Assembly (NCBI GenBank): GCA_023374045.1
Contig: CM041779.1
Coordinates: forward strand, 265,928,131 to 265,992,130
DNA length: 64,000 bases
Source of the DNA: Limonium bicolor
Lineage: Eukaryota; Streptophyta; Magnoliopsida; Caryophyllales; Plumbaginaceae
Direction of reading: 5' to 3'
Both the position numbers and the translations under genes were made by a program. The notes under the pieces are model-generated. The model was not told the origin of the DNA. It did no database searches and worked only from the letters and a program-made list of their open reading frames with translations. Within the stretch, counting starts at the first letter, position 1; each line of letters begins with the position of its first letter. Shown piece by piece: positions 54,609-64,000 of the stretch.

Positions 54609-55173
54609 TGAAGAAACCTACTGTGTGTAAGACTTGAACTGAGATAATATAGCGACAATAGAAGAAAACGGAAACTCAAACTATAACTCAGAAACACGTA
54701 TCGCACTCGATACACAATGAGCACATAGTGTGTTCACTACACAACCTATACATGAGTTCTAAACTCTTAACACGTTAAGAGTACAATCCACTCTTAACAT
54801 CTACCACTTTCCGCAGCAGTCAGAAATTGCTTCGCATCACTAACAACGTTTCAGTATGAAACTAACCTCACTCATGTGAATCTTTACGGCTCAACCCTTT
54901 ACGGCGTAGTTCCTCTTTTTCTTTTCTATTTTTCTCGCCCAAAACCCCGACTCTAACCCTAGAGTTACTATCTCTTTTATAGATACCGAGACTTCATATT
55001 ACAGCTCATAAACATCAATTTTATTTATCTTTAACAGATATATAAAATCATATTTAAGATATTTTATCTTCTTTCTTTATTTCCTCGGTTTAGGACTGGT
55101 GCGCAGCTCCCGGTATTGTCTCTTTATACTCATCAGTATGGATCTGAGTTTGCCGATCAAAATAACATCAAAA
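54609..55173 (-). repeat. Sire-1 5' LTR, 565 bp
   Basis: TGAAGAAACC to AACATCAAAA on the plus strand. The last bases are AACATCAACA in the other copies, so the terminal dinucleotide has been changed by one substitution. A TATA box is at 54974-54982. Confidence 0.92.
54974..54982 (-). promoter_or_regulatory. TATA box in Sire-1 5' LTR
   Basis: CTATAAAAG on the minus strand, about 190 bp into the LTR, followed by a region that reads into gag. The same box occurs at about 45614-45632 in the 3' LTR. Confidence 0.7.
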
Positions 55174-55178
55174 CAAGT
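55174..55178. other. Target duplication of Sire-1, right
   Basis: CAAGT, same as 40393-40397. LTR B reads straight through the equivalent site (GTTGATTAAGG). Confidence 0.9.
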
Positions 55179-55538
55179 TGATTAAGGCGTAATCATGGGA
55201 ATTTAGCTACTCAAAACCCCTTTCTAAGACAATTTCAAAAAAATGTGCTTTAAGAGTCCTTAAAGCACAATTTGTGTTTTAACTTGTTTTTGAGCTTAGT
55301 TTCCTTTGGTAATTGGTTTAACATGTCCATTAGTATGTTACTAAGGTCTAATAATGATATTTGGGTGCTACCCAAAGTTACTCCAAGCTTAGAGCACCTT
55401 TTTGCTTAATTTGCTCTTAAGGTGTTTCCTTATGTTTTCTATGGTGTAAATTGTTTCTTAATGTTTCTAAGGAATAATATAGCCTTATTATATCTTAGTT
55501 TAACATCTAAACACCATATTTAGGTTTGGGGTATTTCA
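55179..55538 (-). repeat. Tekay-2 5' LTR (LTR E), second part
   Basis: TGATTAAGGCGTAATCATGG to GGGGTATTTCA, matching 21480-21841 of LTR B. This is the outer end of Tekay-2. Confidence 0.93.
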
Positions 55539-56451
55539 AAGAGGGGAATAAGAGTTCAAAATCTGGAAATTTTCTAGATTGAAGAAGAGAGCTACAAATG
55601 ATGAACTTTGAGTTTCTTTTTACCTTAGAGTAACAAGGAGTTGAAGGGGCTCACAATGGTGTTCTTCAAGCCTTCAATGAGCTTCATCCTTGGGGATGAA
55701 AGTGGTGATTTTCAAATTTTGAAAAGAGGAAAATGATTTCCTAAGTGAGGAGAGTTCAATGGTACAGTTTTATGAAATTTGGACAAGGTTTGAGCCTTCA
55801 ATGATGGAGAAGAAGAGAGGGTTGGTGAGGGGCTCAAGGAATCTCCATTACAGGGCCAGAGGAGGAAGAAGAATTCAAGTTGGAGGGGGAGTACGTGAGA
55901 GATCAAGAGAAATGGAGGAGAGAGGCTCATAGAGTAAGGTAATGTACTTTTCCTTTTTACTTTTCTTATTTTATTCTTTTATTGTTTCGTCCTTTTGTGT
56001 CTAAAAGCAAATAAAGAGAGTGTGAGAGGGAGGGGTAAATCATGACACACACCCACACAAGAGTTCCAGATTTTTAATTACAAATGGGGAGGAGTATTTT
56101 AGTCTTATTACAATTAACACCCCATAAGTTCTCGTTTTTATACTATTCACTAACCAGAACCCGTTTTCCGGAATTTTCTTGTTTAATTAGTTTTAATGGC
56201 TCTAGACCTTACCTAATGTTTAATTATAGATATTTAATTGACTATAATTATTACGGGTCTATTTAACCCGCTTAAAGTCACGTTTTTCACTTTCCTCAAA
56301 AAACGCGCTTTAAGGTTCGTTTATGTTTTTAATCCGTTTTATGGATCCGTTTTCTTCAGGAATTGTTCCCACATATTTATTTAGGCCTAATTAAGCTTAT
56401 AAAATCTTCATTAGCCTAATTAATCACTATTTTAAAGTTTGGGGTATTTCA
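55539..56451 (-). repeat. Partial LTR of a further Tekay-type element (Tekay-3)
   Basis: Ends AAAGTTTGGGGTATTTCA at 56451, the outer LTR end of the family. It also contains the TTTTCAAATTTTGAAAAG word and the pyrimidine-rich leader-like block (in element sense, 55790-55930) seen in LTR A, B and E. It breaks where Tekay-2 begins; the rest must lie off the left edge. There is no PPT on its right, so 56451 is probably the outer end of a 5' LTR or solo LTR. Confidence 0.8.
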
Positions 56452-57456
56452 CCTGGAGTTTTCCCTACACCACTCAATGAAGATAAGGATGTCTTCATCC
56501 ATAAGTTCAAAGAGGATGCTCCACCAAAAGATGATCCTCGCACCAAGGATCATTAACCGAAAAATCCGGGCCACTCTTCAAGGAAAAATGATGCCCGCCT
56601 TACCCACCCGTTGCAGCCCACTTCAACATTCATTTTATATCCGGGAAGAATTCAATGTGGTATGGTCACCTTAAAGATGGGCAACTTTTCGAGAGGCAAC
56701 CCAGATGAATTTTTTCATTTCACTTTAATTTAATTTTTTAAGTTCTCGTTTGAATTTGCTTTTGCTAAATTTTAACCCCGGTTGTAGTTTGGTTGCTTCT
56801 AGTGTTTTATGCAGGTGTAACTTAAAGTCCACACGGCAACCAAGGTGCGCTAGTTAAGGCTAAATATCAAGTAAAGGGGAGTTTCTACACTACAAGCAAC
56901 AACAATATCAGGGGAGTACTACCTCCTTCATTTTGTGTCTCTCCCTTCTCCTTCATTTTGTAATTGTCTGAATCTGCCACTTGGATAGCTTCTGTGTTAA
57001 ATTGGTTGTTTGTGTCCTTTATGTTTTCTCTTATGTCTACTTCTAGAAAAGGTTTTCTGAAACTTCCCCGGTTTGTCTGGTAAACAATGAGGATATTATT
57101 CAAATTAAGTGTGAGGGAGTGACCTTATCGGGGAATGTGTGCTTAAAGTCTTATTCCTTATGCTTATCTCGTGTTTGTCCAGAAACAAAAACTTGGATCC
57201 TTGTGATGTGGGTTGTTCTCATTAAGAACAAATACTCTTATGAATTGTGGGATAAATGCTCAAAGTTTTTATTTTTATTGCTTTTGAGGAGCATTTTTCA
57301 TGTGGTGGGGCCAAATGATCTGTAATGGTTGGATTTTTATTGCTTAAGGGTTTCTTCTGTCTTCTCTCTTAGGGATTGCTAAGGGGTGCTTCTTGCTAAA
57401 AATTCTTTGAGGGACTTATGAGACGCCATTGGTAACCAATAATGAGTGTTGAGTGT
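56452..57456 (+). other. Athila-like remnant, plus strand, unresolved
   Basis: No intact gene. An in-frame stretch at 56455-56556 reads GVFPTPLNEDKDVF and IHKFKEDAPPKDDPRTKDH, then stops; I do not recognise it. GGGCAACTTTTCGAGAGGCA followed by ACCC (56679-56702) resembles the word after pol in Athila elements. AAGTGTGAGGGAG at 57107-57119 looks like an Athila-type PPT, so 57119 onward may be the beginning of an LTR that Sire-2 interrupts. Confidence 0.4.
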
Positions 57457-58167
57457 TGTTGAAGACTCAGGTTTTGCAGATGATTGCCTCCTCAGTGATA
57501 GTAGCGATGCAGAGATACTTGGCGCGATACGGAAAGATGTTCCAGCTCGAGTACCTCTGCAGAAGCATCTGTCCACGATCTCCTATGTCAAGAAGCGCGA
57601 CGTTGCTGAAGCAGTTGCGGAAATCCCGCATCGTTGGAGCAGTAGCAAGACGTGAGATCGTGATGCACAAGGAAGACCACAACCCCGATACTTGCGGAAC
57701 CAACCCAAGGAGTCGTTACACTTGAAGACTCCACCGAAGATTTAGGAGATAGTTGACAAGTATATAAGAATGCGATTGTAATTAGTTAAGGTGTGCATTC
57801 GAGATTATTCAGAGAGATACACCGCCCTTGAGAGAGAAAATATTCTTGAGAGATCTTAGTGAGATAGTGTCAATTAGCTTAGGTATTTATTACCTAGAGA
57901 GCACACATAAGAACATTCCCCTTTACTCCTTGTGACGCATTGATCAAAGCCGAGAGTAGAGCGAGTGTTGGATGAGACAGAATACTTCTGTCGAATCCCA
58001 AGATAGGAAGCTAGGTTGTAATTCACTTTGAGTTTCAATACAAGCAGAGTCCTATCTTGTTAAGTTTAAACAAAAGCTTCCGCGTTATTTTACACCTTTA
58101 TTCTTCAAGTAGAGTTGGTCTGAGACTAACACCTCAGACCTACTCGGTCAGCACCCCGATCCCATCA
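57457..58167 (+). repeat. Sire-2 5' LTR, 711 bp
   Basis: TGTTGAAGACTC to GATCCCATCA, directly before the PBS. A start at 57454 (TGTTGTTGAAG) is equally possible. TATA box at 57761-57768. The end of the LTR is A/G-poor, with a CACCCCGATCCC tail. Confidence 0.85.
57761..57768 (+). promoter_or_regulatory. TATA box in Sire-2 LTR
   Basis: TATATAAG, 305 bp into the LTR and 400 bp before the PBS. Confidence 0.7.
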
Positions 58168-58169
58168 AG

Positions 58170-58181
58170 TGGTATCAGAGC
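58170..58181 (+). other. PBS of Sire-2
   Basis: TGGTATCAGAGC, a perfect initiator Met tRNA site two bases after the LTR end. Confidence 0.97.
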
Positions 58182-58207
58182 CCGCGTTGGCTGACAAAAC
58201 TCTCAAA

Positions 58208-60190
58208 ATGGCGGAAATCTCAAACACCAACAACAACAACAGAATGCAAGTGGAGAATCCAAAGCTAACTTCCACAAACTACAACATGTGGAAAAACGAG
58301 ATGGAGTCACACCTCCAGTCCTTGAATCAACAACTCTGGACGGTAGTGACGAAAGGCAACTTCCCAGTACCTGAAGGGAAAGATCCTAGCTCCTATACTG
58401 CTGAGGAGCGCAGATGCGTTGAGCTAAATGCCCAAGCCGTACGAGTCATCTACACCAGTCTCTCTCCACCTGAAAGAAGAAGAGTGTATCACATCAAAGT
58501 AGCCAAAGACATCTGGGATCACTTCGAGCTGTTCACGAAGGAAATACTGAGCTTCGAAAATCAAAAATACAAGAACTGAAGATGGACTACGAAAACTTCG
58601 TAGGAAAGCCTGGAGAATCCCTCAGCGACATGCTCGCTCGATTTACTGAACTCACCGCTACTATGGAAGAGCTACAGATTGGAGAGTCAAATGAAAACAT
58701 CAACAACAAATTTCTGGACAGTCTGGGTGAGGAATGGACCGAGAGCGTTATCTCCACGAAGGCGTCCAAAAGTCTAGAGAAATGGACTCTGACCGACTTG
58801 GGATCCTATCTTCAGTCCATCAACAAGTACAAGATGAATATCAAAAACAGAGGTAATAATTCTCACCCAAACCATGCTGTTTCGTTTTCCAATGTGAATC
58901 AAGCTTTGCAGGTAAAGACTACGCCCAGCCAGATAGCAGCTCACCAGAATGAGTCATTCCACTATGACACTACCTCTCCAAATCAGGAGTTAATCCAGCA
59001 GCTTCGGGACACTCTGATTGACGGCATAATAGAAGAAGGATCAGCGAACACCTTTGAAGACATGGCCATGCTGGTCAAGAACTTTAAGAGATTCATGCGA
59101 GATCGATCAGAAAGGAACAATCCAAACAGGTTCAGTCAAAACAAAACCGACAATATCAATCCTACAACCGTAATCAGCAAGGTACTACGGGAACTGGAGA
59201 CCGAGTATGCTTTAAATGCCTGAAGCCGGGGCACTACGCCAATAACTGTCCTCTCAAGAAGAAAGATGATCGCGAGCAATCGTCACTAATGGCAAATTCA
59301 GCATGGGGAGACTCCGACTCAGAAGAACCTGAGATAGGAACGTCAAGCCTAATATGTCATGGCTCACAAAAGTCAGGCATGCAAGAGTCCCTCTTCAGAG
59401 GTAACTGAATATTTCTCAGATTCATGTGCTATTCCCTCTTTAGATTTATCCACTTATTATATCGACCCAAATCATCCTGAATTTGAATTAACTGAAGAAC
59501 AAGACAGAATAGCCTCTCTTTATGAAGAAATCCATGTGCTAAAAGGTCATGTCAACAACGATCGTCTAAAATTGCAAAAATCTGAAGAAAAGGCCGAACG
59601 ACTTGAAAAAGAGCTAAAAGATGCTCACAACCTCATCAACTCCTTACAAACTCAAGTCTCTTCTCTACAGAAAAATCGTTCCAAAATTCCACAAAAATTC
59701 TTCAAACCAATCACCTTTGTTCGTGAGGTTGCTGCAATGCAAAAGCCAAAATTCTTTGAAAACGAACTCCGTGAGTCAAAAGAAAGACAAGTTCGACTTG
59801 AGAAAGAGGTCGATTCCCTGAACATCGCTCTTAAAAAGGCACGGATGGAATCGGTCTCATCATCTAATCCTCCTCGTTGGCTGAGAAATAAAGGCAAAGT
59901 AAACCTACCAAAAATAGCCACAAAACCCAATGATCTTCAAAGAAGGAAACTCCAAAAAGAAAAATTTGAAACAAATTCCGTTGGCAAAGAAGTACGTTCA
60001 TCTACCTTCTTTATTAATTTGTGGTTACTGTGGTTACGACGGGCATATTCACTCCTCGTGTCATAAGCTTGGCAAAGATTTGTCTTTTAATATGCAACGT
60101 TTACATACTCTGTCTAAAGCACGAGATGGTTATAGCTCTCTTTCAAAGAGGGAACCCAAGTTCGCCTGGGTTCCCAAGTCTAACTTTTGA
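58208..60190 (+). pseudogene. Sire-2 gag, frameshifted
   Basis: Start MAEISNTNNNNRMQVENPKL at 58208, 27 bp after the PBS; an earlier GTG in frame lies in the PBS itself and is not a start. Blocks: NYNMWKNEMESHLQSLNQQLW, frameshift near 58536, MDYENFVGKPGESLSDMLARF, a Gln/Asn/Tyr-rich stretch with a frameshift near 59150, first knuckle CFKCLKPGHYANNC (59208-59249), frameshift near 59350, a long coiled coil (DRLKLQKSEEKAERLEKEL, RESKERQVRLEKEVDSL), frameshift near 59990, and second knuckle CGYCGYDGHIHSSC (60020-60061), ending FAWVPKSNF. Domain plan is as in Sire-1 gag. It would build the particle. Confidence 0.93.
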
Positions 60191-60210
60191 TTATCTTGTA
60201 GGGAGAGACC

Positions 60211-63200
60211 GTGGACAATGACTCTTGGTTTCTGGATAGTGGATGCTCACGACATATGACAGGAGACCCTGACAAGTTCACGACTCTCTCTCAACACAAC
60301 GGGGGGAAAGTCACTTTTGGCGACAATGCTCATGGTGAAATCATTGGTATTGGAACCGTCGGTAATCCCTCTCTCTTTAAAATAGAAAATGTTAATTTAG
60401 TAAATGGACTTGGACACAGCCTTCTAAGTATCTCTCAAATCTGTGATCTCTCTAATGTTGTTCTTTTCTCGGCCTCTGACTGCAAAATTTTGACGAGCAA
60501 ACAGGTCTTCTGAAAGCCACTGGTATAAGGGTGAACAATCTTTACAAGCTATCTCTTGAAAACCCTAACCTAGATGGCACTCTCTGTCTTAGTGTACAGG
60601 ACAAGAATATCTCCTTATGGCACTTTCGCCTAGGTCATGCACACGGCAAACTACTAAACAAAATCAAAAACAGAAATCTTGTAGTGGGACTTCCTCAGAC
60701 GAACTTCTTCCAGACCGACATCCTCTGTCCTGCATGCGTACAAGGGAAACATTCTAGATCAAGCTTTCCAGGTAAAATAGACATGTCTACATCATCTCCA
60801 CTGGACATGCTACACATGGATCTATGTGGACCAATGCGTGTTCAAAGCAAAAGTGGTAAGAAGTACGTTCTAGTCATCGTCGATGATTATTCGCGCTGGA
60901 CATGGGTACTCTTTCTTAAGAGCAAGTCGGAAACTTTTTTCGAATTCGAAACCTTATTTAAACTGATTACTAACAAAATGTCCACGTCTGTCAAGACAAT
61001 TCGATCTGACAACGGTACAGAATTTTGCAATATTCAGTTTTCAGACTTCTGCAGGGAAAAGGGAATCATGCATCAAACATCAGCTGCTCGTACTCCACAA
61101 CAAAATGGAGTTGTAGAACGAAAGAATCGCACGCTTGTAGAAATGGCAAGAACAATGCTCATCGATAGTAACCTTCCAGCCACATACTGGGCAGAAGCTA
61201 TCAACACTGCAGCATACATTCTAAATCGAGCATCAATTCATCCCTTCATCGGCAAAACCCCATATGAAATTATCAAAGGCCGTCCTCCTTCAGTCACACA
61301 TCTACGGCGCTTCGGATGCAAGTGTTTCATACACAACAATGGAAAAGATGATCTCGGCAAGTTTGCATCTAAGAGTGATGAAGGAATTCCTTGGCTACTC
61401 ATCACAAAGTCGAGCTTACAGAGTATTCAATAAGCGTACAGCCTGTCTTGAAGAAAGCCCTCATATTCGTTTTGAAGAGCTCTCTAACTCCAGTGACTGT
61501 GACCACACACAAAATGAACCACACGAAGATGCCGCAGATACTACCTTCATTGAAATACCAGTAGCTACTATCCCTGCACCAAACACCTCTTGCAGCTCAT
61601 CCTCTGACAGCGACGACGACCCTGATGATCATTTAAAGATGCCTCACCTACTCCCACACAGGAACACACTACCTCCTCCACAAAACACAACCACACCCAC
61701 ACCTAACGATCACCCAACACCAGATCACTCCAATAGTATTCCATCATCCTCCACAAGAAAATTTCAACAAGCCTCCGCTCACCCCATTTCTCAAATCCTG
61801 AGTGATCCATCCAAAGGCGTGCAAACACGTAGTGAACTGCATCAGAATCTATGTGCCTTCAATGCCTTTCTATCCAAAATCGAACCTAAGAATGTCAACC
61901 AAGCTCTACAGGATCATGACTGGATACTCGCCATGCAAGAAGAATTACATTCTCTACAAAGACACTCTGTCTGGCGACTTGTTCCATGCCCAACCAATCA
62001 TAAACCAATTGGTACAAAATGGGTGTTCCGCAACAAGTTAGATGATCAAGGGAACATATCTCGCAACAAAGCCAGACTGGTAGTTCAGGGATACGCTCAA
62101 GCTGAAGGAATTGATTACGATGAAACTTATGCTCCAGTAGCTCGAATTGAGGCAATTCGAATACTCGTGGCCTACGCAGCACATCGAGGTATAAAACTCT
62201 ACCAAATGGATGTAAAAACTGCCTTTCTACATGGATACATCGACAGAGATGTATATGTTGCTCAACCTCCGGGTTTCGAAGATCCACATCACCCAGAGTA
62301 TGTCTACAAGTTAGATAAAGCATTATATGGCCTGAAGCAGGCACCTCGGGCATGGTATGAACGTCTTTCATCTTACTTATTGTCCCATGGATTCATTCGA
62401 GGTAAAGTTGACAAAACTCTTTTTACTCTCACCAAAGGTGAAGACATACTCATTGTGCAAATATACGTGGATGACATAATTTATGGATCCACTATTCCTG
62501 AACTATGCTCATTCTTTCTGATCTCATGAGTAAAGAATTTGAAATGAGTGCTCTTGGAGAATTGAAATTCTTTCTAGGTCTACAAGTCACCCAACAGGAA
62601 AACGGGACTCAAATTCATCAACAGAAATACATTCACGAGCTGTTAATCAAATACAAGATGCAGGATTCAAAAGCCACACCCACTCCAATGACAACAACAG
62701 AGAAGCTACATATGGATGAAAAAGGAATTGCGGTTGATGCTACGCTATACAGAGGTATGATAGGTTCCCTTCTTTATCTAACAGCAAGTAGGCCTGACAT
62801 TCTATATGCTGTATGTCTCTGTGCAAGATTTCAGGCAAACCCAAAAGAATCACACCTACAAGGCGTAAAGCGAATTTTTCGCTATCTGAAAAGTACCCAA
62901 GACTTGTACCTCTGGTACCCAAGTACTCCTGATTTCACTCTAATGGGTTATAGTGATTCTGATTTTGCAAGCTCCTTATTAGACAGGAAAAGCACGTCTG
63001 GTACTGCACAATTTTTAGGACTATGTCTTGTCGCTTGGAGTTCAAAGAAGCAAAACACAGTAGCACTATCATCCGCCGAGGCCGAATATGTCTCCGCCGC
63101 TGCTTGCTGTGCACAGATTCTCTGGATACAACAACATACAGGACTATCTCATTCCTCCGACTTGTACTACAATTTTTTGTGACAATAATAGTGCTATTGA

Positions 63201-63404
63201 CTTATCTAAAAATCCTGTCATCATTCCAGGACAAAGCACATTGAAATTCGTCACCATTTCTTAAGGGATTGCGTTGAAAAAGGACAGATACAACTAGAGT
63301 ATGTTCCTACTTCAGAGCAACTTGCAGACATATTCACCAAGCCACTGCAACGAGGTCCTTTTGAAGCACTACGTTCACAACTAGGTATGACCCGTATGAC
63401 CTAG
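60211..63404 (+). pseudogene. Sire-2 pol: protease, integrase, RT, RNase H
   Basis: Protease WFLDSGCSRHMTGD. Frameshift near 60493, in the AAAATTTTG run. Integrase: SLWHFRLGHAHGKLL..CPACVQG zinc region; D in HMDLCGPM, D in IRSDNGTEF, E in GVVERKNRT. Frameshift near 61385. [55 protein letters not shown], catalytic [10 protein letters not shown] intact. Frameshift near 62505. RNase H: MGYSDSDFASS, SSAEAEYVSAA, CDNNSAID, DIFTKPLQRGP, with two more frameshifts near 63165 and 63230; stop TAG at 63402-63404. There are no clear nonsense codons in the composite frame and all catalytic residues are kept, so damage is limited to small indels. Confidence 0.95.
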
Positions 63405-63735
63405 CTAAGGTCGTATCTCCTTCTCGTGTTTTGTTAATTTCTGGGTGAAATGTATGAATATATCTGATGACCTAGTCTGTCTGTTTAAGTAACAAAACAC
63501 CAGCGTAAAAACAAGCGTGTTCAGTTTCTAGTAACCAAACCCGCGAAATTATCGCCATACTATCCGCAACTCCCCAGCTCAACCAATCACCTCACATTCC
63601 CTGACACTCGACGTCTGCCTATATCCCGACGTCAATATCTCTCACTCTCCACTTCCAAACACACCAAAGCCCGATTTCTTTGCTTCTCTTCGTCTTCTAC
63701 ACTCGCTTGTTCACCTCGATCAACCTCCGATCACC
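63405..63735 (+). promoter_or_regulatory. Sire-2 region between pol and third ORF
   Basis: 330 bp without a gene. The second half turns C-rich with CT runs (TCTCTCACTCTCCACTTCC, CTTTGCTTCTCTTCGTCTTC) like a plant mRNA leader; CCTATATCC at 63616 is a weak TATA candidate. The module seen in Sire-1 at this place is absent. Confidence 0.4.
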
Positions 63736-64000
63736 ATGGCTTCCAACCCTAACCCTAACACCATGTTTTCCGACGCCGAATTACCCAACGACCCTCTGCT
63801 CCTCCAAGCTCTCATCAACAAACTCACCAACCTCCAAGCCAAACAAACCCCTACCTCCACCTCTGACTCAACCGCCGTAGCCCCTGCAATGTCCGTCGAC
63901 ACTCAACCCATCACCACCACACTACCCACCGTCACAACTGAAATAACCGCCATAGTTCACACTACGGCATCCACAAAATCGGAAGACACCCCATCCCCAA
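63736..64000 (+). CDS. Sire-2 env-like third ORF, start only
   Basis: ATG at 63736 in the context ATCACCATGGCT, open for 88 codons to the window edge. The product begins MASNPNPNTMFSDAELPNDP, then LLLQALINKLTNLQAKQ, then becomes Thr/Ser/Pro-rich (about 35% Thr, Ser and Pro). It follows pol in the position of the third ORF of Sire-1 and Athila. Sequence is not recognisably like either. Codons are clean and C-rich at third positions, unlike the AT-rich non-coding surroundings. It could be an env-like ORF or an unrelated captured ORF; the rest is needed to tell. Function not known. Confidence 0.6.
   Translation, partial: MASNPNPNTMFSDAELPNDPLLLQALINKLTNLQAKQTPTSTSDSTAVAPAMSVDTQPITTTLPTVTTEITAIVHTTASTKSEDTPSP

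Larger units (their letters stand above)
40398..55173 (-). mobile_element. Sire-1: Sirevirus-like Ty1/copia element
   Basis: Minus-strand copia element with gag, protease-integrase-RT-RNase H (the copia order) and an env-like third ORF. LTR ends in element orientation are TGTTGATG (3' LTR; TTTTGATG in the 5' LTR) and TTTCTTCA. The span is 14.8 kb, or about 9.9 kb without the solo LTR lodged in its 3' LTR. Target duplication CAAGT. The pol wording (KARLVAKGYNQ.EG, VAKLEA-type blocks, SKAYRVFNK), the third ORF and many PPT-like motifs point to the Sirevirus (Maximus/SIRE) lineage. Pol is in one frame with stops only. Confidence 0.93.
5931..55538 (-). mobile_element. Tekay-2: Tekay/Del-type scaffold element, truncated
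   Basis: A minus-strand Ty3/gypsy chromovirus-like element reconstructed from pieces: pol 5931-7378, gag C-terminal half 21847-22465, gag N-terminal half and leader 35645-36520, and 5' LTR 36521-40397 plus 55179-55538. Three of the gaps hold insertions with perfect 5-bp target duplications (ATGTG, CCTGT, CAAGT), which proves the pieces were once contiguous. The RNase H, integrase and 3' LTR lie beyond the Tat-like insertion, off the left edge. Its right end abuts another Tekay-type LTR at 55539. Confidence 0.85.
57457..64000 (+). mobile_element. Sire-2: Sirevirus-like Ty1/copia element, right end outside
   Basis: Plus-strand element with 5' LTR, Met-tRNA PBS, gag, full pol and the start of an env-like third ORF. 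The 3' LTR is beyond the window, so the target duplication cannot be checked. It is damaged by about nine one-base frameshifts. Gag wording and the extra ORF put it with Sire-1, though in a different family. Confidence 0.93.

Noticed and set aside
58169..58207. Earlier GTG start for Sire-2 gag
   Set aside because: It lies inside the primer binding site; the ATG at 58208 is the first plausible start.
1..64000. tRNA, rRNA, snoRNA or DNA transposon genes
   Set aside because: No cloverleaf-like, rRNA-like or transposase-like sequence was recognised; the TGGTATCAGAGC words are primer binding sites. Small MITEs inside the long LTRs cannot be excluded by eye.

Overview
The window is plant nuclear heterochromatin made almost entirely of LTR retrotransposons nested in one another. 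The evidence is Ty3/gypsy elements of Tekay/Del, Athila and Tat/Ogre type, Ty1/copia Sirevirus-like elements with env-like third ORFs, plant-type primer binding sites (initiator Met tRNA for Tekay and Sirevirus, the TGGCGCCGTTGCCGGGGA site for Athila), LTRs over 4.5 kb long, and no recognisable single-copy host gene, tRNA or rRNA. A flowering plant, probably a eudicot, is the best guess; the species cannot be read from the window.

Layout. (1) 1-5770/5930: a plus-strand Tat/Ogre-like element with a broken gag, no pol, a 3 kb 3' region rich in tandem repeats, and an LTR. (2) A minus-strand Tekay-type element (called Tekay-2) is the scaffold from 5931 to 55538. Its pol lies at the left, gag in the middle, and its 5' LTR at 36521-40397 plus 55179-55538. 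It was hit at least four times. Tekay-1 (7379-21841, 4.6 kb LTRs, target duplication ATGTG) split its gag-protease junction. An Athila element (22466-35644, target duplication CCTGT) split its gag. A Sirevirus-like element, Sire-1 (40398-55173, target duplication CAAGT), split its 5' LTR. The Tat-like element interrupts its reverse transcriptase/RNase H. (3) Inside the 3' LTR of Sire-1 sits a 4.86 kb solo Tekay-like LTR in plus orientation (40613-45468, target duplication CTCAG). (4) Tekay-2 itself lies in an older Tekay-type LTR (Tekay-3, 55539-56451), followed by about 1 kb of Athila-like remnant. (5) From 57457 a second Sirevirus-like element (Sire-2, plus strand) has LTR, PBS, gag and pol, and its env-like ORF starts at 63736 and runs off the window.

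Coding state. No element is intact. Athila, Sire-1 and Tekay-2 carry in-frame stops, several where Arg or Gln is conserved (CGA to TGA, CAG to TAG), as expected from decay of methylated cytosines. Sire-2 carries about nine one-base frameshifts, several in short homopolymers, and hardly any nonsense codons. The reverse transcriptase of Sire-1 has YVGD in place of YVDD. Tekay-1 has near-identical LTRs but an almost unreadable interior, so it was probably already defective when it inserted.

Most worth following up: (a) a non-coding module of about 0.5-0.65 kb shared by the gypsy Athila and the copia Sire-1, both of which also carry the same type of env-like third ORF; (b) tandem arrays of GGTCC/GGACC-type inverted repeats with a period of about 72 bp in the LTRs of unrelated lineages, plus a third copy inside Athila; (c) repeated polypurine tracts in all four lineages; (d) the tandem-repeat-rich 3' region of the gag-only Tat-like element; (e) the mosaic 3' end of Sire-1.
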